Shown here piece by piece: positions 1-50,600 of a DNA stretch of 64,000 bases. The stretch spans positions 3,482,308-3,546,307 of the forward strand of contig JACDOX010000008.1 of assembly GCA_014549065.1 (NCBI GenBank), in the 5' to 3' direction. Made by a program: the position numbers and the translations under genes. The stretch's first letter is position 1. The number at the start of each line of letters is the position of its first letter. The notes below the pieces were generated by a model. That model worked only from the letters and a program-made list of their open reading frames with translations, had not been told where the DNA came from and did not search any database. Origin of the DNA: Cardinalis cardinalis (Eukaryota > Chordata > Aves > Passeriformes > Cardinalidae).

Positions 1-36401
<36,401 letters not shown>

Positions 36402-38612
36402 CTAAAACACAGAAAAGGAAAGGGGGGAAAAAAAAGGCAGTCAGTAATCTTCCCACAAACCAAACAACATTCCCAACCAAATCAGTGCTGTTAAGTACCA
36501 CGACAAACGCTCATTAAGTTCNCATAAGTTCTCATCTCTCCATCCGATGTCCTTGTGGAGCACAAGCATTTGCACCTCTAAATACCCAAAGAGGTTGCAG
36601 GATGTTTNTGTAGCAGAGGGAATCTGAGACAGTTATTTCGCAGCTCCAGCACANCTGATGTTCTGGAGAGGCTTCTCATTTTCTGTTTGGCTTAGAATAC
36701 CTTGAAAGCAATTTTTAAGCATGCTAAGTGCTCAGATTGCTTAAGACTCCAGAGCTATTAGATAGCACATATTAATATGAAGGAGAACAGAGAACAGCAT
36801 TCCAGATGATCTTGTCTCTAGAGAGGTGCTTGAGAGGAAAAAAAAGAACCATTCCTCAACCGCTCAGATCTACTCCATCCCCAGCAACCCTTAGACACTG
36901 AAGGAGAGCCTGCTGATAAATCACATGCCAGGCACATAAATCACATCCCAGTAGTGTCTGTCCTGCTGCCTCCATCCTCACTGAGTAACTGCTAAGCATA
37001 TCTTTTCCTGTGATCATCCCACCTTNCCTCCCTCATCACATGGGGGAGTAAATACTTTCTGAATGAGGATAATATCACCNATCTCAGCAGAAGTGCAGGT
37101 CCTAGAAAGAATACAGGTAACCATTACTTAGTGACACTACTGTCTAGCACAGCCCCAAACTCCCACTACTTGAGAGCCTCTGGCAGAAGCATCATTGCAG
37201 CCATCTCAAAAATAAAATCACAGCCACTCTGTAATTAGTGATACCATGCACCACCACTAGAATAATGATCCAAGTCTGAAGTGCAGGACAGACTGAGGTC
37301 CACAGTACAATACAGCCAGTACTANGCAGGCTAAACAAAACTCTTTTTTGAAAGCACCTTCTGACCTCAACAAGTCAAGACAAAAGTATCTCTCATGTGA
37401 GAGAAATTAATTTCACCACAACAGATGACAACACCTTTTTTGTGGTTGCAATCTGTAAGCCCATGCTGTGAACAATGGGCATGTGGGGCACAGACANGGG
37501 AGAGACCATCTCTTCCAAGAGATGTGACAGAAGTTATCTCAAAAGAGTACCACGTGAACTAGTCTGAAAAGAAAAGTTTGATGATCAAAGCACAAGGAGC
37601 AAATNTAAAACATCTCAGACACCTCTGTGTGGCATAGACTTAGATGTAGANAGGTGAATCAAAGAGCTGAATCTCATCTGAATGTGCAGAAGCTGTCAGA
37701 CACGAAACTACTGTTTGAAGAGTAAATGGTAGCAACCAGGAAGACAAGTTTGTCCAAGTGCTAATGAATGTGTTTCCCAGTGTTTGAATAGCAGACCAAG
37801 TAAACCCTTTCNCTTGTACAACCTGATAACCTCTCTATCACTCTCTAAATAGAAGTCTGAGGTTACTCAAAAATGAATGTATCCAAAAGCTCAGCACTAC
37901 CACAAGGAAAGTCGTCCCTTCCCCTCCCAGATGTGTCCTGGAGCCAATTCAANTCACTGACCCAGCAAAGAAAATTGTTTACTTTCTTAAGACTGGTCTT
38001 CTGCTCAGNAGTGCATGGAGGCAGTTCAGCAGAATTTTAACAAGCCTCTACAAAAAAAAAAAATTTGGCACACAAGGGCCAAGCAGGAGGGTGGAGTGGA
38101 CCACAGCAGCCATGCCATTTTAAGCTGCTGGGGAACCACAAAAGGAAGGACTCATTTAATACTGAATCACAGCATGGCAAAAATTCAGAAAGGCTTTACT
38201 AGTTATACCATGCAAGGGATTTCAAAAGAAAGATTACTCCAAATGACAACAGGATTGTTCTTCATTGTCTCAAAGCTGGGCTTTCACTACTAACCTGCTC
38301 TCATTTGAGTTCACCAGACCACAAATAGTGTGGCAGAATCTTCCCTTGGAAAAAGCATTGCTCAACAGCTGCCAAGCCTTCCACTGCTGTGCTCTGGCCC
38401 TGTTCTCCACTGNGACTGTGGAATGGAGCAGGGTAACAGCACAGCTATAAATACTTTTATGGCAATGGCCCTTTGGACAGATGCATGTATTGTGAAAGCC
38501 TGGGATCTCTTTTTTCAAAATGGCCTGGTTTCCTTCCAGATTTGGAAGCTTGGAAAAAAGAAGAGTAAGTAATTAAGCACCTTTTATTGTTTTTTACTAT
38601 TAATCCCCTGAG

Positions 38613-38655
38613 AAAAAAAAAAAGGAGGTGGTGGGTTGTTGGTTTTTTTTTTTTT
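38613..38655. repeat. A11 ... T13 inverted homopolymers with G-rich loop
   Basis: Eleven A (38613-38623) and thirteen T (38643-38655) flank the 19-nt G-rich segment GGAGGTGGTGGGTTGTTGG on the + strand. Confidence 0.8.
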
Positions 38656-41600
38656 AATAAGAATGGTTTTACTTGGAAAAGGGCCCTGTATCCTGAAGTA
38701 AATCCTTTTGGTGCTATTTTCTTCATTCTACTGCTTGAGTTGTATTACAAGAAGAGAGGTTAATTTATTTGGCTGCCTTTTGCAGCCAGGCTACTTCACT
38801 TTTCCAGAAAGGGCAATGAGAACAGAGATGCTTTCAAATGCTACACCATCATCATCACATGTCAAAGCATGAGAGTAAGTTTTGTCAGAAAAGTTGTGGA
38901 TGTCCATGAACCTCCTTCTCATATCTGGACAAAATACCCTGAGCTAGTGTCTGAACCTGGGTGACATTACAAAATTCATGTTGATTTGAGGAGGAACCCT
39001 GAGAGCTAACCCACAGGCCACAAGGCTGCACTTTTAGTTCTTGTCTGACTTCTCTGAAGTCATTTCAGTTTTGTTCTCCATCAGCCCAAAGCAATCTAGA
39101 CATCTCTGCTTTAAATCACTGGTAATTCCAATAGAGCTCTACAGGGCAGCCCTCTGCACAGTTTGAGGGTGAAGAGAGTCACCAGCTCTANACCTCCAAG
39201 AAACACAGATGAAGTTAAATGCAAACCACAAATCTTCTAAACTTTGCTTTATTAAAAAGCCTGGCAGGATAACTAGAGAGNAACTAGATCACTGAGAGTA
39301 TTTTTATTGCTGCAAGAGTCACCTAGGGCTTGGTAGGAAACGAAGTCCCAGAGCCAGCACCGACTTCCCAGCTGGAACCATCTCCATCTCATCANGGCCT
39401 CAGACAGCTGGTGACACAATCCCACAGAACACTGCCATTAGCCANGAGTGGCAGAATGGACACTTCAGCTTCTCAAGAACTCGGACCATGAAGGGTGAAT
39501 AGATGGACCACAGACAGTTTCCATATTCACAGACATTTTCTCAAAGCATCTTCAGGTCCCACAGGAATTCCAACAAGCATAATACTGTAAGCAGCACAAT
39601 AGCATATGTGAACAGCAACAACCAGCATCCCAGTGTGGATGCATTAGGCCATTTTAAAAGAAAGCAGGATTATGAATGCATTTAATAACTGCAGTGGGAC
39701 TCACAAACTCTATTCACCACAGACCAACCCAGAGCAAAATCTATCAAAACATAATCTTCAGAAAATAGCTTTATGTTGCATTTGCTGTACATAGTGCAGA
39801 GGGGTAAAACACCTTCTTACTTCAAAGCAGTAAACTGGAAAGAGATCTGACAGATAGGAGAAGCGTAGAGAAATCTGAAAAGCAGAGGGAAGCAAGAGAA
39901 GGGAGAGCTGAAATTTTTGCTGTCCACTGAGTCTTGCAATGCTGGCACTCTTGTTTAGAGCCATTTTACTGACTTGGCTTCATGCATCTGCACAGGATCC
40001 TTTTTGTTATTCTAGGAAACCTACTGAAACCTCCCACTCACCCCAGCCACCTTCTGGGCAGCACAGCCGCTCCTCCCCACGCCTTGAGTCACAGCTACCA
40101 GTGGCAACTGGCTTGGTGGCAGCTAAGCCCTGCTGTGCTGCCTGGCACCAGCAAACCAGTTTTCAAAAGAGGAAAGGGCTGTCAAAAGCAGCCAGCCACC
40201 TCTCTGGTGNAGGCCTGGCCCTGGGAGCAGCCAGGTAAGGAAAAAAAAAACCACATCTGCATTAGTTGTGGTGAGGCGACCTGCACCCAGTTCAGAGGGC
40301 AAAAATACACTGCCAGGCAGGAAGCTGCTCAGAAACAGCAGAGGTTCTTCTTTGCTGTTTGCAGACACAGAGTCTGGAGATTATTCTCCTGCTTACTTCT
40401 AACTCCCTGTCCCAAAGACAAGAAAACAAACAGTCTGTTAACGTTGAGGCTTATGGAAGTTTTAGAGCTGGGAAACTACTTACTGTTAAANAATAGCACA
40501 GAAACCTCACACCATAAATTTTCTGTGGTAACTGCACAAGAGGTGCAAACAGAGCTGTGTTTCTTGGCCCTTGGATCTTTCCATACATTGTACTTGCAAT
40601 TTTATTTTTGGACACAACAGATTGCCAGGATACCCCTGCAGGTCTGCCTCTTGTTCACTGTGGAAGATGTCTGATGAAGGAGCACGTGTGTTTGCATGTA
40701 CATGGATGCATTTCTCATCACTGCTCTCTGTACTCCCTGCTCCTATCTAGCTATGATTTGCAGCTTTTTGGGTTTGTAGTTTTGGTTTTTTTTTTTTCCT
40801 TTTTACATCCCAACCTAAGCAAGATCCTTGACAAGATCAGTTCTTGCTATTTGGCTGCTGGATCCTGCATGAACAANAGCACATTGGTATTCTACCACAA
40901 TACAACCACAACCTGTCAGATAACAAAATTAATAACAAATATCAAAAGTAAGCAAATANGATTAACTGTTCTGCTGCCTCAGCATATTTACTGCTGGGGT
41001 ATCCTCTGCAAGGCTACCTGTACACCTATTTTAATNGTCATGCACACCCTTGTTCTTGACACAACATGAGAAGTCCTTGCTTCTCCACTGTATTAACCCT
41101 TTCGCAGTCACGAGCTAGTTAAAACAACAGCCAGGTGATAGCAACCAAAACTCTAATGAGACACNATCTTCAGCTAGATCCTTCCAGGTGTCTCTCAGCC
41201 CTGCCAACTGCAAACCTACCCATACCACTTGTGCATACACACATGCACTCTCTGGTATTCTCTGCACTTCCCCAACATTTGCTTTTGTTCCTGAAAGCCA
41301 ATAACCTTTCCCCTCCACACTTATTTCCAATCTGAATACCTTTCTGGTACCAAAGTGGTTCAGGCAGAAACCCTGAAATCCAGGGAAGCAGGAGAGTAAG
41401 TGAACATTTTGAAGTTTAAACAATGTTTCTGCCCCAAAAGCAGCAGCACCAATACCACTTGGAGCAACTCTAGAGAGCTCTTTGCTGAAAGAAGGCAGTC
41501 ATAAGGCACTTTGGATGCTGAGCAATTTTAGCAGTGTAAATGTCAAAGCTACCACAGCCACATAAATGACAGATATTAAAAAAAATAAATAAATGGTCAG

Positions 41601-44600
41601 TTTCATCTTTTTGTGGCTGTGACAGTGACATTCCAGCTTTATCTGACCTTTCCAGATGCTCTTTACTTCTCCCCTTTCTAAATAACCCTTCCACACAGCC
41701 CTGCTTTCCATGGGTGAATGTAAACTTTCTGACACAGCCAAGAGNCTGCCATATTTGTGTAACAGCCCTGGAGAAGCTGTAAGTGAGCCAGAGCAGGGCT
41801 CATTGCCTCTCTTCTGACAGGAGTAAGGTCTGGCTTTAGCAGAAGAATTCACTGGAGCACTGCCTCTCCAGACCACCACCAATGTGCTCAAAGACCAGCA
41901 GTGTTCACAGCCACCAGGGCATCCTCATTCCTGGTGTTTATGCTGGGGATGAATTTTAATCAAGTACTTCAACACAGCTCTGCTGTTGAGATTTGTCCAC
42001 AAAGGTTTGGCTCCTGTTAAGAGGGGGATAGAGCTGCTAGCACACAAATCCCAATCTAGTGGCACAGTTTGATGCTGTCTACACATGCTCTGCAAAGGGA
42101 GGTCCTGAGTGGGCTGAAAGCTACGGGTGCTAGCCCAGGCTTTCTTCTAGTGCTGTAGGGGAAATGACAGCAGGACTCCCTTTCCAGTCACCAGAAAAGA
42201 AAGCAGNATGTTCAAACAGTATTTCATACATGGCTGAAAAACCAAATCAATTTACGCAGCTGCAGGTGCTGCACTTCTACTCCTCACGCAGTCAGCAGTG
42301 CACCCAGTCTGACTGCACAGCNGGTGGATTCCCTGCCTGGCCTGACACAATCCCTCTGTGGCTCCTGTTCACTGCAACACCACACACTCCTTACAGCACT
42401 ACTGGGACAAACCACCTAATTCCTGCAACAACTTTTACACCCAAGTCCATGCTGAAAGGAATTTTATTTAAATTATCNGAAACAAGGACTGATGCAATCA
42501 TCTAATAACATTTAATAGTTTATTACAGCAGGCAGAAAACTGCACACAGAGCTTTTTTTAAGCAATAGGATTACTAATAAAGCAGTCCAGCTGCNCCATA
42601 ATGGGATCCTGTCCACTTTGGTAGCCTGGAAGCTGAACACACTGTGTCAATTAAGGAGGATGCTAGCCCATGGCCACCACAACTTTCTCTCTCTTTCTTG
42701 CTACTTGAACAGAGAGACCAGCCCATCATCAACTTACTAACTNGAAGGATTAGGCTGGGGAGGTTGTGAAAAATAAAGCTCCACAATCCAGTTCNAGTTT
42801 CCCCTCATTCAGCAGTAACTCATTTACTAGCATTACCTCTCAGGGTCTCATGTGATTTTCCCTTTCCTAACGCTACTGCTCTGAATCCTCCTTTCACATC
42901 TTAAAGAACGTGGAAGAAATGCTGGGGTCTCGTGGGTGGCAGCTTAACACTCTCCCCACACTCAACACAGACTCTATTGACAGGCTTGGTTGCAGCTTCT
43001 TTTTCTGCACAAGTCTGTGATATAAGCTGACAAGGAGGTGCTCATTTAATTGGGCAGNAAGTACAAAGAAATCCTAGATCCTGTCAACACCCCAGCACAA
43101 GAAAGGCTATGGCTGGACATAACAGATCACACCAACCACCCTAGTGAAGAAAGCTGGGCATTAAAAGGCTGTTCANGAGATACAACTGGCCCATGGAATA
43201 TTTTCTCTGCCCATGTGCTGCATGTGACAGAAGCTTTATACACATATATCTTAGCGGGTTTTTAATAGTGATGGAGGAAGTACAGACCTACTACAGCCCT
43301 ACTTCTGTATACTACACCTCTTGGATTACTCCTTGGTGTGCTTGGATGTCTGCTACAATGCCCAGAAATACTCAAAAATGGTTGTCCTCTCCCCTCAGGG
43401 GAGCNCTAGGAATTGCAGATCCTCTACACAAACCTCATCACAACTATAGGGAGCCACCCAAAGGGCCTTTTATTTGAACCTGAATTAAGAGAAAAGCCAC
43501 CATTTGCCACACTCCCTAATCTCATCTTCCAACCTGAAATACCTTCACTACATGCTGCTTTGCACTGGCAGCCACAACATAATTCTGAAAAGAAGAAAGG
43601 CATTTGATAAGCCCTTTTGGTATTTATGTTCCAAGCCCAGTCTCCAGGACACAGAGGTAGTTCAAAGAGCTTGGTTTGTGTTGACAAGTTACATTATCAG
43701 CAGCTGACCTCTGAAGAATTACAGGTATGATGCTCAAAGAGATGTAGGCTGCACAATGAAGAGCTCTGCCTTCCAACAGAGTTGGCCTTTTGAAGGGCTG
43801 AAGGAATTATATGGATATTCAGAAGGAATCATTACAGACANTCACAGCACAGTTTCACCACCTCCACAAAAGGAGTTCAGTACTACTAGCATCAGTGCTA
43901 ATACACTGTTCTGGCTTAATTGCAGCTGCTGAGTTCTAAGCTGAAAGACAAAATATAGCCCACTCTACTTTCTCAAGTGCTATGTCCTGCAAACGGGAGG
44001 TATCANTAAACTGTACTGCGCAGTACCAGCATGCTGAAAGAACCATCTGCTGGCTGCATAAAGACTTACTGAAGGTGAAAAGGCAAATTGTAAGTCTACT
44101 TGCATTTACTAACCCCAGAGCACAGCCCCTGCAATTTGGAAACACAGAACTCAGTCACTTTTTAGTCACTTTCCAAAACCCATCTCTGCAGCTCGGGATG
44201 AGAACAACAGCACAGCAGCAAGAGCTCCATCCCTAAGCGGAACAGCATAAGCCAGCTTGGGTCTCACTGGCAGTGTGAAGTTCTCCACTGAAGTCTCTCT
44301 TTGTCCAGANGAGCTAGGAGCTGCTGCATAGAGAAAACAAACTCTTCCAACAGCCAATTCATCCTTTTGGACACTAGCAATGAATCAGCAGCACATCGCT
44401 TGCAAGAAGCACCAAGTAAATTCAGGGCAGGAGTTTTCATTTTTGCCCAGTGGAATACAGTTGTCAGTGTCATGCAGTTTTTAATTCTCATATCCTGGAA
44501 GACAGGACAAAAAAAGAAAAACCCAAAGTCTGTTCCACATTGGTTTCCTAGTGCATGGTGTTAACTGCTTTGGAGCCAGAGCACGCCCTTTTATTAGCTA

Positions 44601-47600
44601 ACAACGGGCTAAAGCAGCNAGGGCAGGAATCTCAATCCAGCACACTTCCTGTCCAACACAGGGTAAATATTTGTTCTNTTCTACATTTGTGCCTCTGGAG
44701 CCTTTAACTCCACTTCTGCTACAAAGCTGCACCATTTCATGAAGAATCTGCTTCTGGTATTTGAAAGCTACTGACCATTAAATCAATAAGCTGGCTGGTA
44801 TTTCAGACCAGTAAAATATAAGCTCTCTTTATTCCTGAGTTACCAGAAAGCACTAATAGCTAGGAAAACACAAGAAGCCTTTGAACATGCAAAAACAATT
44901 AAAAAANCCCCAAAACTATACAAGGATATCAACTGGCTAGAAGTATGGTCTTTTAGAGTTTACCATGAAGTTCAGACTAGCAAGACTCTTCATTATACTC
45001 CTTTCTCCTATGAAATCAGCTCATAAATGTTAACTTGCCTCCAAGCTCTCTTGTAACAAAAATTAAATAGAGCTTGTCTCTGCATTTTATATGCTGAATT
45101 TCCCCCTGCTTTATAGTATTTCAAGATACACTGGAAGAAATTACTTTACCACACTAGGATGCAACTATTTATAGACTGAAAAGTGGCAGCAAACCACTGA
45201 AAGCCAGACTGTTTGATTCCTGGAAGCTGAACTCCAACTGCTCAGCANAGGATAGGGCCAAGACACCAGGGTGAAAGCCTGCACAAGCAGCCTTATATTC
45301 TTGATGGCAGCCTGCATCTTATATCTCACCATCCAGGTTTATTCAGATCCAGTACTGATTTCATGGTGAAGGTGAGGTGTCACCCACCTGGTCCCAGGAA
45401 CAGGCTGGGGGGAGGACAGACAACACCTGGCACTGTAACACAAGGCAGGACATGCAGCTCTGCTCCAGCTCTGGCCTATCTAAGAGCATGGGCCAAAGGT
45501 ACAAGACCTCTTTTAACCTGAAGCAGGTCAGGGAAGCACCTTCCCTCTGGGATTCACAGGCAGACACAAACACAACTGCTCCAATGAAGACTTGTCTTGC
45601 TCCTGCCATGAAGGAACATGTGTGAGGCCTGGCAGTTTATTCTAAGTCCAGAGATCCAGCAGCGCAGGAGCTGATCTGGCTAAAAGCCCTTCTGCAGTGT
45701 AGGCTCAGAGACATCTGGGACTGCCCAGAGTTTTCTGGGAGGATTCACAGGTGGTGTTTTTTTCTGGGGCTCTTCCTTGGCTGTTTACTTTGCTGATGAT
45801 GGGAAAGGGAGGAAGAGGAAGTTACAGCTTCATTTATCCAGGTTTTTTAAANACAGAGCTACGTAAACAGGTTGACTAATTGAAACAACTGAATGTACTG
45901 CCCACTGCTCTGTATGGACGTTGCAAAACTAGCATAAAGCACTGGCAAAAGTTTAGGGACTCTGTAGCTCTAGAACATACAAATCTTCGAATAATCTGGT
46001 TTTATAAGGGGTGATGGCAAATGTTTTGGATAAAAGAAACAATAGCTGCATTTCAAGCAAGAAAGGGCCTCCAGAACAGTGTTTGGCATGAAGCCTTGGA
46101 GCTCCCTGTCAAAGAGCAAGGAATCAGGAAGGATAGGCTACGTGGCATAGATGTGCTATGTATTTGGGCTTCACTNCCATCACCAGTAACACCAACTCTT
46201 GGATAAAACATACAGAAAATAACTAAGATTTTTGGGTACATTTATCCCCTTAGCCATCATCACTGTCCCTGACACAATGTGCTGTCAACATTCAGAGCTC
46301 TCACAGTCATTTGCAACTGTGAAAATGCATAATTCCCAGCTCTAGAAGAGTCAAGGTCTGCAATTGTTAAGGTCATTCGCCTGAAATAGGATTTTCCAAA
46401 ATTAAGAAAGTTGCTCCTGGGTCAAGATGACTCTGATTCACATGTGCTACCAAAGAAGTNAGGGCCCCAAAGATGCACAGGGACCTTACTGTGCTAGGAA
46501 CTACCATGCACAGGGTGAAAAGCTGCTCTGTGCTCCAAAGCACTTCAGTGTGACACTTGAGATGAGGGTGGAAGTAAGTAGGCAGTGTTAGTCAGGTTGC
46601 TTGGCAGTGGTCTCAGCACACACACAGCCTACCTCTTGTCATTTTCTATATCAAGGCCATAGTAAACTAGAGAGACTTGATCCATGAAGACTGATCCTCT
46701 CTGAAAAAGGAACAGTTCACAGCCCCTACAAGCGACACAAACGTGTCTGAACTGCAGTCCCCTGTGCCTGAATCCCCCCCCTCCAATGCTTGGAGCCATC
46801 AGGTGCTCTCAATAGCCACATCCATGCCACAGTGCATTCTGCTCTGCTTTGGTCCGTGCTGCTGGCGCTGCCAGCCTAACCTAAGGGAAACAACGTAAGT
46901 GTGCCAGTCTGTAGCAGAGTAGCAGATCACACCTAGCAAGTCAGGCAGCACATACAAGAGCAAGAAAGCAATTGGAAATGCAATGAGCAGANAGACAGCT
47001 GGCATCAGGGGCTGATACAAGTGCAGGCTGACATCTCACAGCAGAGGTTGAAATAGGGCCTTAAAANAAACATAGGTACCTCATATTTAATAAGGCGAAG
47101 AAAGGGATGGTACTGAAGAGACGTGAACTGAAGGGCATGTTTAAAAGTGATGGATCCAAAATTACTGCTGCAGCTTTTTGGGTGAGTGTGATTGGATTGC
47201 TTCGTGGAGGTCAGAAAAAAAAGAATTGCCATTACTCAAACATATGACAATTCAGAGTCTGTGTGAGAGCTGCATGGAGATTCATCGACCATTCTGGAAT
47301 AAATAAAATGTNAGGTCAGAGCAGGGAATGTCACACCTATTGTTGGATAAAAAGATTTAACTGATCTGGGGGAAGGCAAGATACTGAATGTTTACATGAA
47401 GGCACTGTAAAAAAGTCTCACTGCTAACTCACATGAGCAGTAAATGTCTCCTGAAGTGCAAAATACAGAACTGAGCCTTGGGAACCCTGAAAAGGGACCA
47501 CCTGAGCATCCCTTCCTCCTCCCACCTGCACCTCCTGCAACACAGAGCAACAGGGAGACTGAGAAGGTGGAACTGCTCCTCCATCTGCCCCCAAGCAGAT

Positions 47601-50600
47601 GTGCTCCCTTCACCTGCACAAACAGACTTTTTACTGCTGTTAACCTCTGTAAAGCCAGCAGAGACAATTGGGGTGGGGCTGAGATCTACGAATTCTCAGG
47701 AACTAAGAGAAGGTAAATCTTCAGTGTGGCACAAGCTTTCCAGTGTGTCCATTCCATGTCTAATTGAACCTGCAGGCCTTCAACAGTGCACAGACAAGCA
47801 GTGTCAGGATGATCAGATCCTCAGTGAATTGCTGGGAGTTGACCACAGGAATTTTACCTCCCAGGCTTTAACTCTTAGGTGGCCTCACATATTTGCACAG
47901 TTGTAGGTTCAACAGTTTTTTCACTTAGTTTAAATGAAACCACTAATAACAAAAAAATTATATAGATAAATCAGTGTCTTGTGGTTGTAGGGACAAGTAT
48001 TTATNAAGGTAATGGCCACATTTTAAATTGAATTGCACTGTCACTTTCTTTTACTTGGATACCAAAAGTACGAAAGCTACTATGGGTGGTGAGATTATGA
48101 AGATGGCCTTTTCTGGAATCTTAAGACATATTCTGTGCTTAGGCATGAATATGTCATCTAAGAGTAGACTACAACAGGATTTAACAGGATTTAAGCTCTC
48201 TACAATAGCACTGAATAGCAAGTTATTTCTCAGTGAACGTCACAGCCCAGGAGGGGTCTAATTAGTGAGCATCTTCATGGGCCTCAAGGCACCTGCATGC
48301 CACTGCAAGCTTCTAGCATTGACTTACCACCACACACATCACAAGTGATGGGATCTCCTATCTTCATGCAGTAAATATAGTCCTGACTGGTACTGAGGTA
48401 TGCTTTGAGCAATCTCCCAAGTCTGTGAGTACACCTGGACAGCAGAGTGAAAAGCAGTGTAGAGCATCTAAGCCAAGGCACCAGAAACACTGGCGGTGGT
48501 ACAGCACAGCTTAGCAATGACTATCCAACATAGGAGCTGTAACAGGCACCTAGGGAACAGTCCCCCACAGAGACTGGGACCCAGCAAACATGGGAACTGA
48601 GGCTGAGTAGTACAACAAAGCAAAGAAGGGGAGTTCACATCTTCCCAGCATGTTGCATTCAGACCAGGATGTAGATCTTAAAACAAAGTAAGAAAAAAGG
48701 ACAGCTGAAGATTAAAAATGATAATAGGGCATAATTACAGCAGGAGGTTTATTCCAGACTGCTGTGGTTCAATGTTTCAGACATCCCAAGAGACCAGCAA
48801 CTGCATTAAGAGAGATGGAGGCAATGCTGGCTCACCCAACACAACATCTGGCTGAGGACAGCATAACATTCTCCNGCGCGTCCTCCAATTTGCTGTCTTT
48901 GCTCCAAACTCACGCTCCTTGGCCCTGCCCACAGCCACCAAAAATTCAGGCTGGGAGTCTAGGGACAATATACTTAACTTTAAGGGGATGCAATCTTTAA
49001 AGAGTGTCTTGATCTCATGAGCAAAACCTTGTATTTTTATCGATTTTTATCTTTAATTACATTGTCTTGAGACCATTTATGTAGTTTATCAAAGCAAGAA
49101 ACACTATCTAAATGAAGTCAGATGTGGGACTGATACCAAGGACTAAAACCAAAAGAGAAACATTTCAGTTTGTTGGGTATTTTTGTCTTCTCTCTTTGAT
49201 CTTTTATTCAACAGGAACCATTAGCAAAGGCAGTTCCAGTTCTTAGGAGCACAGTAGCTCTGAGCTAATATCTGTTAGTATTGTTTGCTATTTTAAAAGG
49301 TTGTGCTACAGGTTTATAGTCTAATTTTNCAAAACTTTTACAAAAAGGAAAAAAGGAAGCAAGACTTAAAGATGCATGCACCAGGGATCTACAATACTTC
49401 AGGAGGGTGTTGAGCTTGTTAGAACAGCTGCCCTAGGTAAAGCCTGGGAAANGCAGCAAACTTTCTGGACTTAATCCAAAGGCTACCAAGGAGAATGTTT
49501 CCACTGACTGCTGGAGTTGGGTCCAGGCCCTGCACTGTGGGGGAGAGTGGCAGAATGACAGAGGAAGTCTGATGACTCTGACCACGTCCAAAGGAGCCGT
49601 AAGGAGCCACTGCATTATTTAAAAGCAGTCACGCAGAACACTTTACCAGACATTATTGGGGAAAAATTGATCTCTTTTTAACCTAGCAGCAAGATTTCCA
49701 CCATCCTGATGACAGGAAAGCCTAAGGGAACATAGCAGGAAACATGCTGCAGGAGGAACTGGGAGGAAAACACTGCTAACCAGCCAGTTCAGCCCATCAG
49801 GAAATGTTTACTCTCTTTTATTTTTCCATGTCAAAATGCTGGAGGCTTCAAATTATACTGAGAGACAGAGAACAAAGGGACATGGGGACACAAATCCCAG
49901 CATCGATGTCCTGGCCAAACAGACATTGCCATTGACTGGTGAGGACTTGGGGACCAGCCCAGGATTGCCTTCTGTTAAAGTCTTGCTCTGCTCCACAGTC
50001 ACCCCCTGAAAAGATGTGACAAGCCCAAATGTAACCTATATTACTAANACCACTCTACTGTGTCTGGCTAGGGAAACTGGCACACAGGGCAGCCAGGAAA
50101 GCGCATGAAATATTTGAACTCAGAAGCTGAATCTGTGGCAACTCCAATGGCTGAGAACAGACTGTGATTTAAGCATAGCCACAGACACAGTCAAATTCTT
50201 GCATTTTCCCATTTCTAGGAGATGAGGTCAGAGAGCTCACCACAAGAGAGGACATATGATGTAAACTGGATGGTGAGTGCCAGAACTATGCAGGGTTTTT
50301 TTTTCTTCCTGTGCTCCACACATATCCAAAGCCTTTCCATTTATAGCAAAGGCTATGGGTGTAAAAGGTGCATTCTACATCAGACCAGAGGAGGCATCAT
50401 TCTGGGTATGAAAATGTCAGCTCAGTTAAGGAACGGGAGGAAAATCTCCAATGTTTTCCCACACTAAGAGAAGCCTTCAGATGGACAAGAGGACTGAAAG
50501 AGNGAAGAAAAATCATATTTTCACCGAGGAAAATGAATATACCTCTGAGTTTATGGTGTGCTAGCAATTTCTAATAAAAAGCACTAGACAGCCTTTTTTT

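Noticed and set aside
39982..40674. 230-codon + strand open frame, the longest in the window
   Set aside because: It lies inside ACTN1 intron 1, matches no family I know, and has low-complexity composition and two N codons. It looks like a chance open frame.
45165..45174. CTATTTATAG, a perfect MEF2 site, in intron 1
   Set aside because: A motif of this degeneracy is expected about once by chance in 64 kb, and nothing around it supports an enhancer.
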